64,000 bases of DNA, from positions 1 through 64,000 of the forward strand of contig JAWUWW010000011.1 in NCBI GenBank assembly GCA_034111645.1. The letters run 5' to 3'. The notes beneath the pieces were generated by a model, which ran no database searches, was not told the origin of the DNA, and saw only the letters and a list, made by a program, of their open reading frames with translations. Source of the stretch: CANLBN01 sp034111645 (GTDB taxonomy: Bacteria; Pseudomonadota; Gammaproteobacteria; Pseudomonadales; Cellvibrionaceae). Position numbers and translations under genes: made by a program. Shown here piece after piece: positions 16,412 through 26,262 of this stretch. Positions within the stretch are counted from its first letter, which is position 1, and each line of letters starts with the position of its first letter.

Positions 16412-17278
16412 TTAGTATAATTGTGCGCCTGTTACACGAGGCTGACCCGCAAGATCATTGCGTGTAAATATATTTTGATATCCATAATTATGAAAGCATT
16501 CGCTAACATCATTTGCCTGCTGATTGCCATGCTCAAAAACAAGCCAACCCTGCCTCAAAAGATAGCCCGACGCCTGCTCTATAATGGTTTCTATGTCTGC
16601 GAGCCCATGATTTTTAGCAACTAAGGCGCTCAGCGGTTCAAAGCGCACATCACCCTCTTGAAGATGTTTATCGTCAATATCAATATACGGGGGATTAGAG
16701 ACGATGATGTTAAATTTTTGATTGGATTTATCAAATTCTAAAGCAGAAAACCAATCACTTAATAGTAAATTGACGTTCGCTAACTTTAACTGTTGTTGAT
16801 TTTTCTTTGCGAGTAGCAGGGCGTCTTTATTATTTTCTAAACCCCAAATCTGCCACTGCGAATTTTCACTGGCTAAGGCTAATGCAATCGCACCGGTTCC
16901 GGTTCCCAAGTCTGCAATTTTTAGTTCGCAGTCTCTATCGTTAGCGTTTGTATCAGCCAACAACTGCAAAGTGACTTCAACTAACAACTCTGACTCGGGT
17001 CTTGGGATTAACGTTGACTCATTGACAAATAAAGCCAGCGACCAAAATTCTTTTTGCCCAATAATATAAGCAACGGGCTCACCGTTTATGCGGCGCTCTA
17101 GGTTTTGTAAAAATATTTTTTGTTGTTGATTAGTTAACTGTTTTTCAGGCCAGGTATACAAATAGGTACGCGTTTGATCGATGGCGGCACTTAAAATAAC
17201 CTCGCAATCAATACGCGGGGAGTCAGAAAAGCTTGATAACTTTTTGGACGATGCTAAGGCTTCAGTAATCGACAGCAT
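16412..17278 (-). CDS. prmC: Peptide chain release factor N5-glutamine methyltransferase
   Basis: A 288-residue SAM-dependent enzyme that methylates the glutamine of the GGQ motif of release factors RF1 and RF2, raising termination efficiency. It has an N-terminal helical substrate-binding part, then STLIPRPESELLVE, the SAM-binding ADLGTGTGAIALALA and the catalytic NPPY (VSNPPYIDIDD) that holds the target glutamine. It lies 22 bases after its substrate gene prfA on the same strand, the classical pairing. The length is normal for the family. Confidence 0.96.
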   Translation of the reverse strand: MLSITEALASSKKLSSFSDSPRIDCEVILSAAIDQTRTYLYTWPEKQLTNQQQKIFLQNLERRINGEPVAYIIGQKEFWSLALFVNESTLIPRPESELLVEVTLQLLADTNANDRDCELKIADLGTGTGAIALALASENSQWQIWGLENNKDALLLAKKNQQQLKLANVNLLLSDWFSALEFDKSNQKFNIIVSNPPYIDIDDKHLQEGDVRFEPLSALVAKNHGLADIETIIEQASGYLLRQGWLVFEHGNQQANDVSECFHNYGYQNIFTRNDLAGQPRVTGAQLY

Positions 17279-17300
17279 AACAATACCTAAATCGTGAGGC

Positions 17301-18383
17301 TTATTCTGAAAGTGCTGCTAACTGATCGGCCTGATACTCATTAACTAAAGGCTGTATAACCTCGTCGAGATCGCCAGCAATAACTTCGTTTAATTTGTAC
17401 AGCGTTAAATTAATACGATGATCAGTTACCCGACCCTGAGGAAAGTTATAAGTCCTAATACGCTCGGAGCGATCACCACTGCCTACTAGCGATTTACGTT
17501 CATCGGCACGTTCTTTTTCGGAGACCTCTAATTGGGCACTTTGCAAGCGTGCTGCAAGTAAAGACATAGCCCGCGCACGGTTTTTATGTTGCGAGCGTTC
17601 ATCCTGACACTCGACGACCAAACCCGATGGAATATGCGTTAGGCGAATTGCAGAGTCTGTTTTGTTAACGTGCTGACCACCCGCACCACTGGCACGAAAA
17701 GTATCTACGCGCAGATCGCCTTTATTAATCGAAATCTCAACTTGTGCATCTGCCTCGGGCAAAATAGCAACGGTACAAGCCGACGTATGAACTCTTCCCT
17801 GAGATTCTGTCTCGGGCACGCGCTGGACTCTATGCGCACCCGATTCGAATTTTAATTGCGAGTAAACACCTTGGCCAACTATACGAGCAACTACTTCTTT
17901 GTAGCCGCCATGCTCGCCTGTATGCTCACTAATGATCTCTATTTTCCATTTACGTTTTTCTGCATAGCGGCTGTACATACGAAACAGATCACCCGAGAAA
18001 ATAGCTGCCTCATCACCCCCAGTTCCTGCACGTACTTCTAAGAAAACATTTTTATCATCGTTCGGATCTTTAGGTAATAATAATTTTTGCAGCTCAAGCT
18101 CAATAGCTTCTTTTTTAATTTCGACAGATTTTAATTCTTCGTATCCCATCGCACGCATTTCAGCATCGCTATCATTGGTAAGCGTTTTTGCTTCTTCAAT
18201 ATCTTCAGCGATACCTTGATAGATAGCAAAGCATTTTACCACGGGCTCTAATTCTGCGTATTCACGCGATAGTTCTCTAAATTTATTTTGATTACCAATA
18301 ATACCTGCATCACTGAGTAATGCACCAACCTCGACATAGCGTTCTTGTAATATTTCTAGCTTTAAACGAATTGATTCTTTCAT
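17301..18383 (-). CDS. prfA: Peptide chain release factor 1
   Basis: A 360-residue RF1 that recognises UAA and UAG stop codons. The GGQ catalytic loop (RASGAGGQHVNKTDSAI) that enters the peptidyl-transferase centre is present, followed by GDRSERIRTYNFPQGRVTDHRI, and the early VRAGTGGDEAAIF segment is typical. The length equals that of other RF1 proteins. It lies between hemA and prmC on the same strand, the usual hemA-prfA-prmC order. Confidence 0.97.
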   Translation of the reverse strand: MKESIRLKLEILQERYVEVGALLSDAGIIGNQNKFRELSREYAELEPVVKCFAIYQGIAEDIEEAKTLTNDSDAEMRAMGYEELKSVEIKKEAIELELQKLLLPKDPNDDKNVFLEVRAGTGGDEAAIFSGDLFRMYSRYAEKRKWKIEIISEHTGEHGGYKEVVARIVGQGVYSQLKFESGAHRVQRVPETESQGRVHTSACTVAILPEADAQVEISINKGDLRVDTFRASGAGGQHVNKTDSAIRLTHIPSGLVVECQDERSQHKNRARAMSLLAARLQSAQLEVSEKERADERKSLVGSGDRSERIRTYNFPQGRVTDHRINLTLYKLNEVIAGDLDEVIQPLVNEYQADQLAALSE

Positions 18384-18492
18384 AGTTTTACGTCATTAAA
18401 AATGCATTTTTCATGCTAAGTAAATTATTTTATTTGCTGTTGCTGCCGATTTTTGAGTTACTGAGATTTTTTATCGATACTTTTTTTCAGTA

Positions 18493-19860
18493 TCAGTTTT
18501 TTTCGATATTGGCTTTTTCGGTACTGGTATTATTTGTTATATCGTTATTAGTAACTGCATCAGCATTACTTTCGTTTTCGGCAAACCCGAATAAATGCTG
18601 TGAGAACTCAATAAGATCGTGTCTACCTTCGACACCTGCTTGTCTTAATTGTTGAGTAGGATGGTGTAATAACTTATTGGTCAAATTCTTTGACATTTTA
18701 CGCAGGAGGTCTTCAGCATCTGCCCCTTTTTGTAGTTCACGCAAAGATTTTTGTAACACTTCTTCACTTAGCTGTTCTGCATATTGACGATAAGATTTAA
18801 TCGTTTCTACCGAACGTCGGGCACGACGCACTTTAAAAAACTCACCTACATTATTTTCAACAATTATATGCGCTTCTTTTGCCGCAATTTCTCGCGATTG
18901 CCTATTCTCATCAATGACATCGCGAAGATCGTCCACGGTGTATAAATAAACATCTTCTAACTCACCGACTTCAGGTTCTATATCTCGCGGGACCGCAATA
19001 TCGACCATAAAAATAGGTTTATGTTTACGCAATTTTAATGCTGACTCAACGGCACCCTTACCTAATATTGGCAATTGACTGGCGGTTGATGAAATCACTA
19101 TATCGGCGCTTGCTAAGTACTCTGGAATATCGGCCAACAAGATTGCTTTAGCGCCAAACTCATCTGCTAATTTTTGAGCCCGCTTGAGAGTTCGATTCGC
19201 AAAAAGCATCTTCGAGATACCTTGTTCTTTTAAGTGTCGCGCCACCAAATCAATGGTTTCGCCAGCACCTATTAACAACGCTGTATCATTTTTTAAATTA
19301 GAAAAAATACGTTGCGCTAAGCTGACAGCGGCATAAGCTACCGAGACAGGATTACGACCAATAGCAGTATCAGTTCGAACTTGCTTTGCGACACTAAACA
19401 CACGCTGAAAAATACTATGAAGCTCGCTGCCCAATACATTTGCCTCTTGGGCAACCGCATAGCTCGACTTCATTTGCCCCAATATTTGTGGCTCGCCGAG
19501 CACCAAAGAATCTAGACCGCAAGCCACGCGCATCATATGCATCATGGCATGATCATCTTTATGCACATAACAATATTTTGCTAATTCATCGGCATCTAGA
19601 CCATGGTATTTAGCGAACCAAATTAGCAATTCAGATTCTGATAATTGAGGTTGATCGATAGCATCACTTGTTTGCCGTTGCCCCGAAAAGTAGATTTCGG
19701 TACGGTTGCACGTTGATAAAATAGCGGCCTCTGATGCATTGGTATGACTGACAATTTGTTGCAAGGCAAGCACGATAGACTCTGGCGCAAAAGTCACTCG
19801 CTCACGCAAGTCAACTGTCGCACTCTCGTGGTTAAGGCCTATTACAAAAAAAGGAATCAT
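18493..19860 (-). CDS. hemA: Glutamyl-tRNA reductase
   Basis: A 455-residue enzyme that makes glutamate-1-semialdehyde from glutamyl-tRNA, the first committed step of tetrapyrrole synthesis by the C5 route. The catalytic cysteine lies in ILSTCNRTEIYF. SLVLGEPQILGQMK and the NADPH-binding LIGAGETIDLVARHL are canonical, as is VDIAVPRDIEPEVG. The dimerisation helices follow. The tail is longer than usual, an Asn/Thr-rich stretch of about 30 residues. It heads the hemA-prfA-prmC operon and is divergent from the TPR lipoprotein gene. Confidence 0.97.
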   Translation of the reverse strand: MIPFFVIGLNHESATVDLRERVTFAPESIVLALQQIVSHTNASEAAILSTCNRTEIYFSGQRQTSDAIDQPQLSESELLIWFAKYHGLDADELAKYCYVHKDDHAMMHMMRVACGLDSLVLGEPQILGQMKSSYAVAQEANVLGSELHSIFQRVFSVAKQVRTDTAIGRNPVSVAYAAVSLAQRIFSNLKNDTALLIGAGETIDLVARHLKEQGISKMLFANRTLKRAQKLADEFGAKAILLADIPEYLASADIVISSTASQLPILGKGAVESALKLRKHKPIFMVDIAVPRDIEPEVGELEDVYLYTVDDLRDVIDENRQSREIAAKEAHIIVENNVGEFFKVRRARRSVETIKSYRQYAEQLSEEVLQKSLRELQKGADAEDLLRKMSKNLTNKLLHHPTQQLRQAGVEGRHDLIEFSQHLFGFAENESNADAVTNNDITNNTSTEKANIEKN

Positions 19861-20260
19861 GGAAACTTAAAGGACGTAAGAATAATGAGGTATTGTCCGC
19901 AACCCTAACAACAATAGCAAGGATGCACTAATTTAGTTTGTATTGTCTTATATAATGGATTGAGTTTCACCAACATTTGCACGTTTATATGGCATTTTTA
20001 CCGTCATCAGACAAACATTCAAATACTCAGACAATATATAGCCTTAGTGATAGATACAGATCAGACATTTTAACTAAGTTAACTGCTATTATTAAAGACA
20101 TTAAACTAATATGACGGTGCTTTACGTAATCACTGTTACGCCAATTTGCAGCTTTCATTTGATTAATGCTGAGTTTCGCTTTCAACCTAACGACACGTTA
20201 TACTAATATGACAATGCAACGTGATTATTGCGGTTATTTTTAATAGGTTTTACATAATTT
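19861..20260. other. Divergent promoter region between hemA and the TPR lipoprotein gene
   Basis: 400 bases without a gene. TATAAT is present at 19951-19956. An 11-base direct repeat ACTAATATGAC occurs at 20105-20115 and 20202-20212. The second copy is about 50 bases upstream of the TPR gene and could be a regulator site. No strong -35/-10 pair could be assigned by eye. Confidence 0.4.
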
Positions 20261-22234
20261 ATGAGACATCAGCTTATCGCTTGTTTTACGCTTTTATTTG
20301 CACTGCAATCTTGCAGCATGTTGACTGATTTAAAGGATCAATCTAAAGGCAATGAAGACAACAATGCTTTAAGTAATAAACAAACGTCCGACAGTAAAAA
20401 CAATACCCCTGATAACTCACCTAGCACTTCAACTGACACTTCAAATAGTAACAAAGACCTTAAAGTCACCAATTCGCCTGAGACCGATGAAGAGCCTGCA
20501 ACACCCGCAACCGCAACAGGTCAATTTTCTAGCGATATCCTCTACACTTTGCTAACCGCAGAAATAGCGGCTAGTCGACAGCAATATGGCATTACGCTGA
20601 GCCAATATACTAAAGCCGCCGATGCAACGGGTGATCTTGGCATTATTTCTCGTGCGGCCAGGCTCGGCCAATATTTTAGAGACAATAACCAAACGCTTAA
20701 AATGGGTGAATTATGGCTTGCGCAAGCTCCAGATGACATAGAGGCAAACTCTATTATGGTCTCTGCCAACTTAGATATGCGTCAATCTTTAAAAGCTCTC
20801 GATTACGCTGAGCATATTTTGACCCTTCTCTATAAAGACACTCAAATAGAGGCCAAAACAGCAAAATCTGACTCAGACGATGAACAGGAAAAAGCACAAG
20901 ACCTCGACGAAAACCAAGACAGCTCCTACGCGCACATTAGAAAGCCCAGTATTAAACAACGCGCTGCCATTTTGGAGACAATTGCAAATTTTAGCCGAAC
21001 TACCGATGACGATACACTCGAAAAACTTATCGAACGCTATCATGCACTGGACAAACTCTATCCAACATTGACGCCTATCAAAGTGGCTTTAAGTGTTTTG
21101 TATGAGTCTAAAAAAGATACCGAAAAGGCATTTGCTATTGTGCGCATGGGTATCGAACAAGACAAAGATTACCAGCCTGCTGCACGCCAAGAAATTAACT
21201 TATTAAATGCTGGTGGAGAATATGAGCAAGCATTAGAAAAACTTAAAATTCAGTTAGATAAAACGCCCAATAATGCACGCATGCGCTTACTCTATGCACG
21301 TACACTTGCGCAAACAGATATAGACGCCGCTTATAAAGAATTTACACTACTTTCTAAAAGCGCACCTGAAAACTTAGACATCAAATTTTCAAAAGCCATT
21401 ATTGCCTTAGAAATACGCGAACTAGAGGTCGCAAAACAAACGTTGATCGAGCTACTTAACAGTCAATATCGCCCCGATACTATCAACTATTATTTGGGTA
21501 CTTTAGCAGAGCTACAAAAGGACTCTCCAACAGCGATTAATTATTATCTAAAGGTAAAAGCAGGCGATGATTTTGTCGCGGCTAACTCTCAAGCCGCACG
21601 CCTAATGGCAACCTTAAATAAGCTTGATGATGCCAAGGAGCACTTAAAAACGCTTCGCGATCAATCACCTAATTTTAGAGCCCAAATTTTTAATGCCGAA
21701 GCGGATATATTAAATGAGCAAGGCATGACAGAAGATACAATTAAAGTGTTGAATGACGCTATTAATGAGTATCCCAATAATGTCAGCTTACTTTATAAGC
21801 GCTCTAGTTTTTTTGAAAAAACTGATCGACTCACATTAATGGAGGCGGACCTTCGTCAAGCGCTAGCTTTAGAGCCTAAAAATCCGGCTATATTAAATGC
21901 ACTGGGTTATTTTTTAACAATCCGCACAGATCGCTTTCAAGAAGCCTTAGATTTAATCCAAGAAGCTGTAAATATACGCCCAGAAGATGCCGCTATTCTC
22001 GATAGTATGGGCTGGGTTTTATTTAAGTTAGGACGCATCGAAGAAGCTATTCCTTATTTGCGCAAAGCATTTGAACAGTTTCCAGATCCAGAAGTTGCTG
22101 CACATTTAGGTGAAGCATTATGGGTGAATGGCCAGCAGCAAGAAGCCTTAAAAATTTGGAATACGAATTTGAGCGAAAACCCCGACGACAAAATAATACC
22201 TGATACTATGCGCAGATTAAATGCGCAGCTGTAA
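20261..22234 (+). CDS. TPR-repeat lipoprotein
   Basis: A 657-residue lipoprotein. The signal peptide ends in the lipobox LQSC with the lipidated C18, so it should sit on the periplasmic side of a membrane, most likely the outer one. A disordered Asn/Ser/Thr/Asp-rich linker follows to about residue 85, and another acidic insertion lies near 200-220. The rest is a long array of tetratricopeptide repeats, clearest near the C-terminus (YRPDTINYYLGTLAELQ, AILDSMGWVLFKLGRIEEA, AAHLGEALWVNG). Genes of this type precede lolB in pseudomonads and relatives. The lolB start lies seven bases after its stop, so the two are coexpressed. An envelope-assembly scaffold role is likely but unproven. Confidence 0.9.
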   Translation: MRHQLIACFTLLFALQSCSMLTDLKDQSKGNEDNNALSNKQTSDSKNNTPDNSPSTSTDTSNSNKDLKVTNSPETDEEPATPATATGQFSSDILYTLLTAEIAASRQQYGITLSQYTKAADATGDLGIISRAARLGQYFRDNNQTLKMGELWLAQAPDDIEANSIMVSANLDMRQSLKALDYAEHILTLLYKDTQIEAKTAKSDSDDEQEKAQDLDENQDSSYAHIRKPSIKQRAAILETIANFSRTTDDDTLEKLIERYHALDKLYPTLTPIKVALSVLYESKKDTEKAFAIVRMGIEQDKDYQPAARQEINLLNAGGEYEQALEKLKIQLDKTPNNARMRLLYARTLAQTDIDAAYKEFTLLSKSAPENLDIKFSKAIIALEIRELEVAKQTLIELLNSQYRPDTINYYLGTLAELQKDSPTAINYYLKVKAGDDFVAANSQAARLMATLNKLDDAKEHLKTLRDQSPNFRAQIFNAEADILNEQGMTEDTIKVLNDAINEYPNNVSLLYKRSSFFEKTDRLTLMEADLRQALALEPKNPAILNALGYFLTIRTDRFQEALDLIQEAVNIRPEDAAILDSMGWVLFKLGRIEEAIPYLRKAFEQFPDPEVAAHLGEALWVNGQQQEALKIWNTNLSENPDDKIIPDTMRRLNAQL

Positions 22235-22240
22235 TTTATT

Positions 22241-22963
22241 ATGCTCCCCTCTTTGAAGTTTAAAATGACTATTTTCAAGCCCAACATTTTTTTCAAGTCA
22301 AGCTGTGACAACTTGCAAGATTGCAAAATAACGCATTTTTTTACGCTGTGTTGCTTATTGTTTTTAATAACAAGCTGCACTACAACTAGTAGCAAAAATG
22401 ATGACTATGCCATTAACGGTATCAACCCGATCAAACCACCGCCGCTATCTTGGCAAATTAGTGCAAAACTTGGTATTAGCTCAGCGCAAAAAAATGGTAG
22501 CGTGACTCTTAATTGGCAACAGATAGGCGAGCAGTTTGTCATTCAGGTGCAAGGCCCCTTAGGCCAAGGCAGTGCAGTGATAAGTGGCACACAATATAAT
22601 GTAGAAATAAAACAGCCGAGCAAACAAACATTACAATCAGATAATGTCGATGATCTGGTCTTAGACACCTTTGGCTGGACGCTTCCCTTCGATAATTTTA
22701 TCCACTGGGTTGTTGCAACCGCTAACCCCCAACAAACGATTACTAATATTAGTTATGACCCAACACTTAACACACTTAGTAAGCTTGAGCAGTCTGATTG
22801 GCAAATTGAATATAGTCGCTACAAGCTAGTCAATAGTTGGGTATTGCCTGGTCGAATTAAGGCTAAACATATTTCGTCGCTGCCTGTCACATCAAACCCT
22901 AGCAATACGCATAATGAGCAAACAACGCTGACATTAATTATTCGAGAATGGACGATACTTTAA
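22241..22963 (+). CDS. lolB: Outer-membrane lipoprotein receptor LolB
   Basis: A 240-residue protein. The lipobox FLITSC gives a lipidated C46, preceded by an unusually long N-terminal region; an in-frame ATG at codon 9 would shorten it. The mature part begins with a Thr/Ser stretch, then PPLSWQISAKLGISSAQKNGSVTLNWQQ and VQGPLGQGSAVISG, characteristic of LolB. LolB takes lipoproteins from LolA and inserts them into the outer membrane. It follows the TPR lipoprotein gene, and ispE follows it, as in Pseudomonas. A 14-bp tandem repeat starts with its stop codon. Confidence 0.93.
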   Translation: MLPSLKFKMTIFKPNIFFKSSCDNLQDCKITHFFTLCCLLFLITSCTTTSSKNDDYAINGINPIKPPPLSWQISAKLGISSAQKNGSVTLNWQQIGEQFVIQVQGPLGQGSAVISGTQYNVEIKQPSKQTLQSDNVDDLVLDTFGWTLPFDNFIHWVVATANPQQTITNISYDPTLNTLSKLEQSDWQIEYSRYKLVNSWVLPGRIKAKHISSLPVTSNPSNTHNEQTTLTLIIREWTIL

Positions 22964-23030
22964 TAAAGCCCCAGTAATAAAGCCATAGTAATAAAGCCAT
23001 AGTAATATAGGCATAGCAATAAAGGCATAG
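22961..23030. repeat. 14-bp tandem repeat, five units
   Basis: Five head-to-tail units: TAATAAAGCCCCAG, two identical copies of TAATAAAGCCATAG, then TAATATAGGCATAG and CAATAAAGGCATAG. The first three bases are the lolB stop codon. The array ends in a small hairpin (AGGCA/TGCCT, 23023-23036). It occupies part of the lolB-ispE spacer. The unit length is not a multiple of three, so it cannot be a relic of repeated amino acids. Confidence 0.9.
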
Positions 23031-23134
23031 TTGCCTATTAGAGCGGGCTATTGATGACTATTTACTGCATAGCTATTAAGATGGTCACCTCAATACTGCT
23101 TTTATAATTAGAACTTGATGGCTACATCCAAATA

Positions 23135-24016
23135 ATGACCCTAACGCTCTCATCACCTGCCAAGCTTAATCTTTTTTTACACATTACAGGTCGCCGTGCC
23201 GATGGTTATCACGAGCTGCAAACTCTGTTTCAGCTTCTAGATTATAGCGACACACTGCATTTTACTCGACGTGCGGACAATGAGATTACGCTGTCGCTCG
23301 GTATTGATGGCGTTGCTTATGATGACAACCTTATTATAAAAGCCGCACTCGCACTTAAAAAATATATCGCCTCCCAGCCTTTAAAATCTAAGCCGCTAAA
23401 TTTAACGGGTATTAATATTCAACTTGAAAAAAAATTGCCTATGGGTGGCGGACTTGGTGGGGGCAGCTCAAATGCAGCTACAACCTTGGTTGCCTTAAAT
23501 CATTTATGGCAGGCCAATCTCAACACTAAAGAGTTATGTGATATTGGCGTTAAACTCGGCGCAGATGTGCCTGTTTTTGTTAACGGTTATAGCGCTTGGG
23601 CAGAGGGGATTGGCGAACAATTACAAGCTATTGAGCTAGCCCAGCAGTGGTTTTTAGTCATCAAGCCTAATTGTCACGTGCACACAGCCGATATTTTTTC
23701 TAGAGAAGAATTGACAAGAGACACCCTCGCCATTAAAGTAGCGACCTTCTTTGAGCAGGGTGGCAAAAATGACTGTGAAATTGTCGTTTGCCAAGCTTAT
23801 CCTGAGGTAGAAAGAGCCATTACCTGGCTGAATAATTTCTCAGATGCTAAGCTCACGGGAACAGGTGCTTGTGTATTTGCTGCATTTTCTAATGAAGATC
23901 AGGCAAATGCAGTGCTTAATAAAGCTTTAGCGTTAAAAAAAGATGAAGGTTGGACATGCTTTGTAGCCAAAGGCATCAACCAATCACCCATTATATCTTT
24001 TTTAAACAACAAGTAG
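23135..24016 (+). CDS. ispE: 4-diphosphocytidyl-2-C-methyl-D-erythritol kinase
   Basis: A 293-residue GHMP kinase that phosphorylates the 2-hydroxyl of CDP-ME in the non-mevalonate isoprenoid route. SPAKLNLFLHITGRRADGYHEL is the family's start, PMGGGLGGGSSNAATTL the ATP-binding loop, and LTGTGACVFAAF the C-terminal GHMP motif. The precursors made by this route feed the carotenoid genes at 60-64 kb. It lies in the conserved lolB-ispE-tRNA-prs order. Confidence 0.96.
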   Translation: MTLTLSSPAKLNLFLHITGRRADGYHELQTLFQLLDYSDTLHFTRRADNEITLSLGIDGVAYDDNLIIKAALALKKYIASQPLKSKPLNLTGINIQLEKKLPMGGGLGGGSSNAATTLVALNHLWQANLNTKELCDIGVKLGADVPVFVNGYSAWAEGIGEQLQAIELAQQWFLVIKPNCHVHTADIFSREELTRDTLAIKVATFFEQGGKNDCEIVVCQAYPEVERAITWLNNFSDAKLTGTGACVFAAFSNEDQANAVLNKALALKKDEGWTCFVAKGINQSPIISFLNNK

Positions 24017-24166
24017 ATATATGAAGAATTTTGCGCGTATCGTCTTTGCTTGCATTATTATAGTTTTCAAATAACAATTTTGAGCTATTATTATCAAGCG
24101 ATAATCAATCAGAAGTAGTTATAAATAATAGTTAACTATTTAGCATTAAGTTCTTCGACAGTTTAT

Positions 24167-24241
24167 TGGGGTGTAGCCAAGTGGTACGGCAGCGGGTTTT
24201 GATCCCGCCATGCGGAGGTTCGAGTCCTCCCACCCCAGCCA
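24167..24241 (+). tRNA. tRNA-Gln (anticodon TTG)
   Basis: A 75-base cloverleaf with acceptor TGGGGTG pairing with CACCCCA, anticodon stem GCGGG/CCCGC, loop TTTTGAT with anticodon TTG at 24199-24201, T-arm GGAGG-TTCGAGT-CCTCC and an encoded CCA end (GCCA). It reads CAA. Its place between ispE and prs is conserved in pseudomonads. The weak U1-A72 acceptor pair is normal for bacterial tRNA-Gln. Confidence 0.97.
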
Positions 24242-24308
24242 TTAATTATTAATATCCGCTTACAGCGACCTCAAATATTCAAAAAACTAGCATTTAAGGT
24301 ATCTAATC

Positions 24309-25250
24309 GTGTCAGATTTTATGGTATTCACCGGCACTGCCAACCCGGCACTTGCCGAGGGCATCGTTAAAAAACTCGGCATGCGCCTTGGTGATGCATC
24401 AGTTGGCCAATTTTCTGATGGCGAGATTTCTATCGAGATCAACGAAAATGTTCGTGGTCGGGATGTATTTGTCGTGCAATCTACCTGCGCACCGACACAT
24501 CGTAATTTAATGGAATTAATTATTTTAGTCGACGCGCTGCGTCGCGCGTCAGCTGGTCGTATTACTGCAGTTGTCCCCTATTTTGGCTACGCCAGACAAG
24601 ATCGTCGTGTACGCTCTGCTCGCGTACCTATTACCGCAAAAATTGTTGCCGATATGATGGTCAATGTGGGTATAGATCGTGTCTTAACACTTGACTTGCA
24701 CGCCGAACAAATTCAGGGCTTCTTTGATGTGCCTGTTGATAATATGTATGGAACGACCATTTTAATCAACGATATTAAAAGTCAAAAATATGAAAACCTA
24801 GTGGTTGTATCACCAGATATTGGCGGTGTTGTTCGCGCCCGTGCGGTGGCAAAATTTCTTGATATCGACTTAGCAATTATCGATAAACGTCGCTCTAAAG
24901 CAAATACCTCTGAGGTAATGAATCTTATCGGTGAAGTTACCAATAAAGTCTGTGTTTTAGTTGATGACATGGTTGATACGGCAGGCACTTTATGTGGAGC
25001 CTCTAGGGCACTTAAAGGTTATGGCGCAACTAAAGTTGTAGCCTATGCTACGCATCCAGTACTCTCTGGAAAAGCGATCGAAAATATTAATGGATCTGAA
25101 ATAGACGAATTAGTTGTTACTGACTCTATACCGCTCAATAAAGAAGCTCAAGGATGCAGTAAAATAAGACAATTAAGTTTAGCGTCTTCAATGGCGGAAG
25201 CTATTCGACGACTAAACAATGAAGAATCTCTTAGCGCAATGTTTAGTTAA
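24309..25250 (+). CDS. prs: Ribose-phosphate pyrophosphokinase
   Basis: A 313-residue enzyme that makes PRPP from ribose 5-phosphate and ATP for nucleotide, histidine and NAD synthesis. It starts at GTG (24309). Recognisable blocks are MVFTGTANPALAEGIVKKLG, the flexible-loop YARQDRRVRSARVPITAK, DLHAEQIQGFFDVPVDN and the PRPP-binding VLVDDMVDTAGTL. The length is standard. It is followed by rplY, pth and ychF on the same strand. Confidence 0.97.
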   Translation: MSDFMVFTGTANPALAEGIVKKLGMRLGDASVGQFSDGEISIEINENVRGRDVFVVQSTCAPTHRNLMELIILVDALRRASAGRITAVVPYFGYARQDRRVRSARVPITAKIVADMMVNVGIDRVLTLDLHAEQIQGFFDVPVDNMYGTTILINDIKSQKYENLVVVSPDIGGVVRARAVAKFLDIDLAIIDKRRSKANTSEVMNLIGEVTNKVCVLVDDMVDTAGTLCGASRALKGYGATKVVAYATHPVLSGKAIENINGSEIDELVVTDSIPLNKEAQGCSKIRQLSLASSMAEAIRRLNNEESLSAMFS

Positions 25251-25367
25251 TAACATTCGTTTTGGAAAACCCTATTGCCCTAGATAATAATTTTCGAAGG
25301 CAATAGATACTAGCAACAACAGTTGTAATGGTCGCAAATTACAGCTGTTTTAAATGAGGATATTACA

Positions 25368-26015
25368 ATGTCTAATGATGACTTTGTTTTACATGCCGTA
25401 ACCCGTGAAGATGAAGGGAAAGGTGCGAGCCGCCGCCTTCGTCATCAAGGCCTAGTTCCATCTGTTGTTTACGGTGGCACTAAAAAGCCACAAAGCCTTT
25501 CAATTATTGGTAAAGATTTTCTTAGACACTTAGAAAACGAAGCCTTTTACTCGCACATCGTAACACTTGATGTTGACGGCAAATCTGAAGATGTCATTTT
25601 AAAAGATCTTCAGCGTCACCCTGCAAAGCCTATAATTATGCATGCAGATTTCTTGCGCGTTTCTAAAAACAAAAAGTTAACGACTCGTGTACCACTTCAC
25701 TTCCTCAACGAAGAGACTGCTATCGGTGTTAAAAAGCAGGGTGGAATCGTATCTCACATAATGACTGATCTTGAAATTAGTTGTCTACCGGCTGATCTTC
25801 CAGAGTATATTGAAGTCGATATCGCAAATCTTGAGGTTGATGGGGCTATACATCTTTCTGAAATAGTACTTCCTAAGGGTGTTGAATCGGTTTTACTTGG
25901 GCACAGTAATGATGATCAGGATCTTGCTGTCGTCTCTATTCATATGCCTAGAATCTCTAGTGATGTAGAAACTACTGAAGTTGACGGAGACAAAGACGCA
26001 GATACTGCCGAGTAA
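25368..26015 (+). CDS. rplY: 50S ribosomal protein L25, long (Ctc) form
   Basis: A 215-residue protein that binds 5S rRNA. The N-terminal L25 domain (about 1-95) includes GKGASRRLRHQGLVPSVVYGG and LQRHPAKPIIMHADFLRV. The C-terminal TL5/Ctc domain (about 100-190) includes VPLHFLNEE and the LPADLPEYIEVDIANLEV segment. An acidic tail ends it. AGGA precedes the ATG. It is followed by the stem-loop at 26029-26077. Confidence 0.96.
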   Translation: MSNDDFVLHAVTREDEGKGASRRLRHQGLVPSVVYGGTKKPQSLSIIGKDFLRHLENEAFYSHIVTLDVDGKSEDVILKDLQRHPAKPIIMHADFLRVSKNKKLTTRVPLHFLNEETAIGVKKQGGIVSHIMTDLEISCLPADLPEYIEVDIANLEVDGAIHLSEIVLPKGVESVLLGHSNDDQDLAVVSIHMPRISSDVETTEVDGDKDADTAE

Positions 26016-26028
26016 TCGTTTTTAAGTA

Positions 26029-26077
26029 TTTAAACCTGCATTAGTTCAGTAACTACTGGTATTAATGTAGGTTTAAA
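26029..26077 (+). terminator. Stem-loop after rplY
   Basis: TTTAAACCTGCATTA (26029-26043) pairs with TAATGTAGGTTTAAA (26063-26077), with one G-T pair and an inner small CAGT/ACTG helix. It starts 14 bases after the rplY stop. No T run follows directly, though the flanks are AT-rich. Confidence 0.6.
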
Positions 26078-26262
26078 CAACTCACTTTTTAAAATCTTGT
26101 TTGCACAATATTTGCCCTCTTTCACTGAATTTTTAATTCTCTTTAGCTCTCTTATAGTTCTCGCATAACTCTCTTTAGATTTCTTTTAGTTAAAGTAAAC
26201 ACTCCAACTATGCTCAGGTATCGATTAAACTTACCTTTATTTATCATTGAAATGAGACTCTC

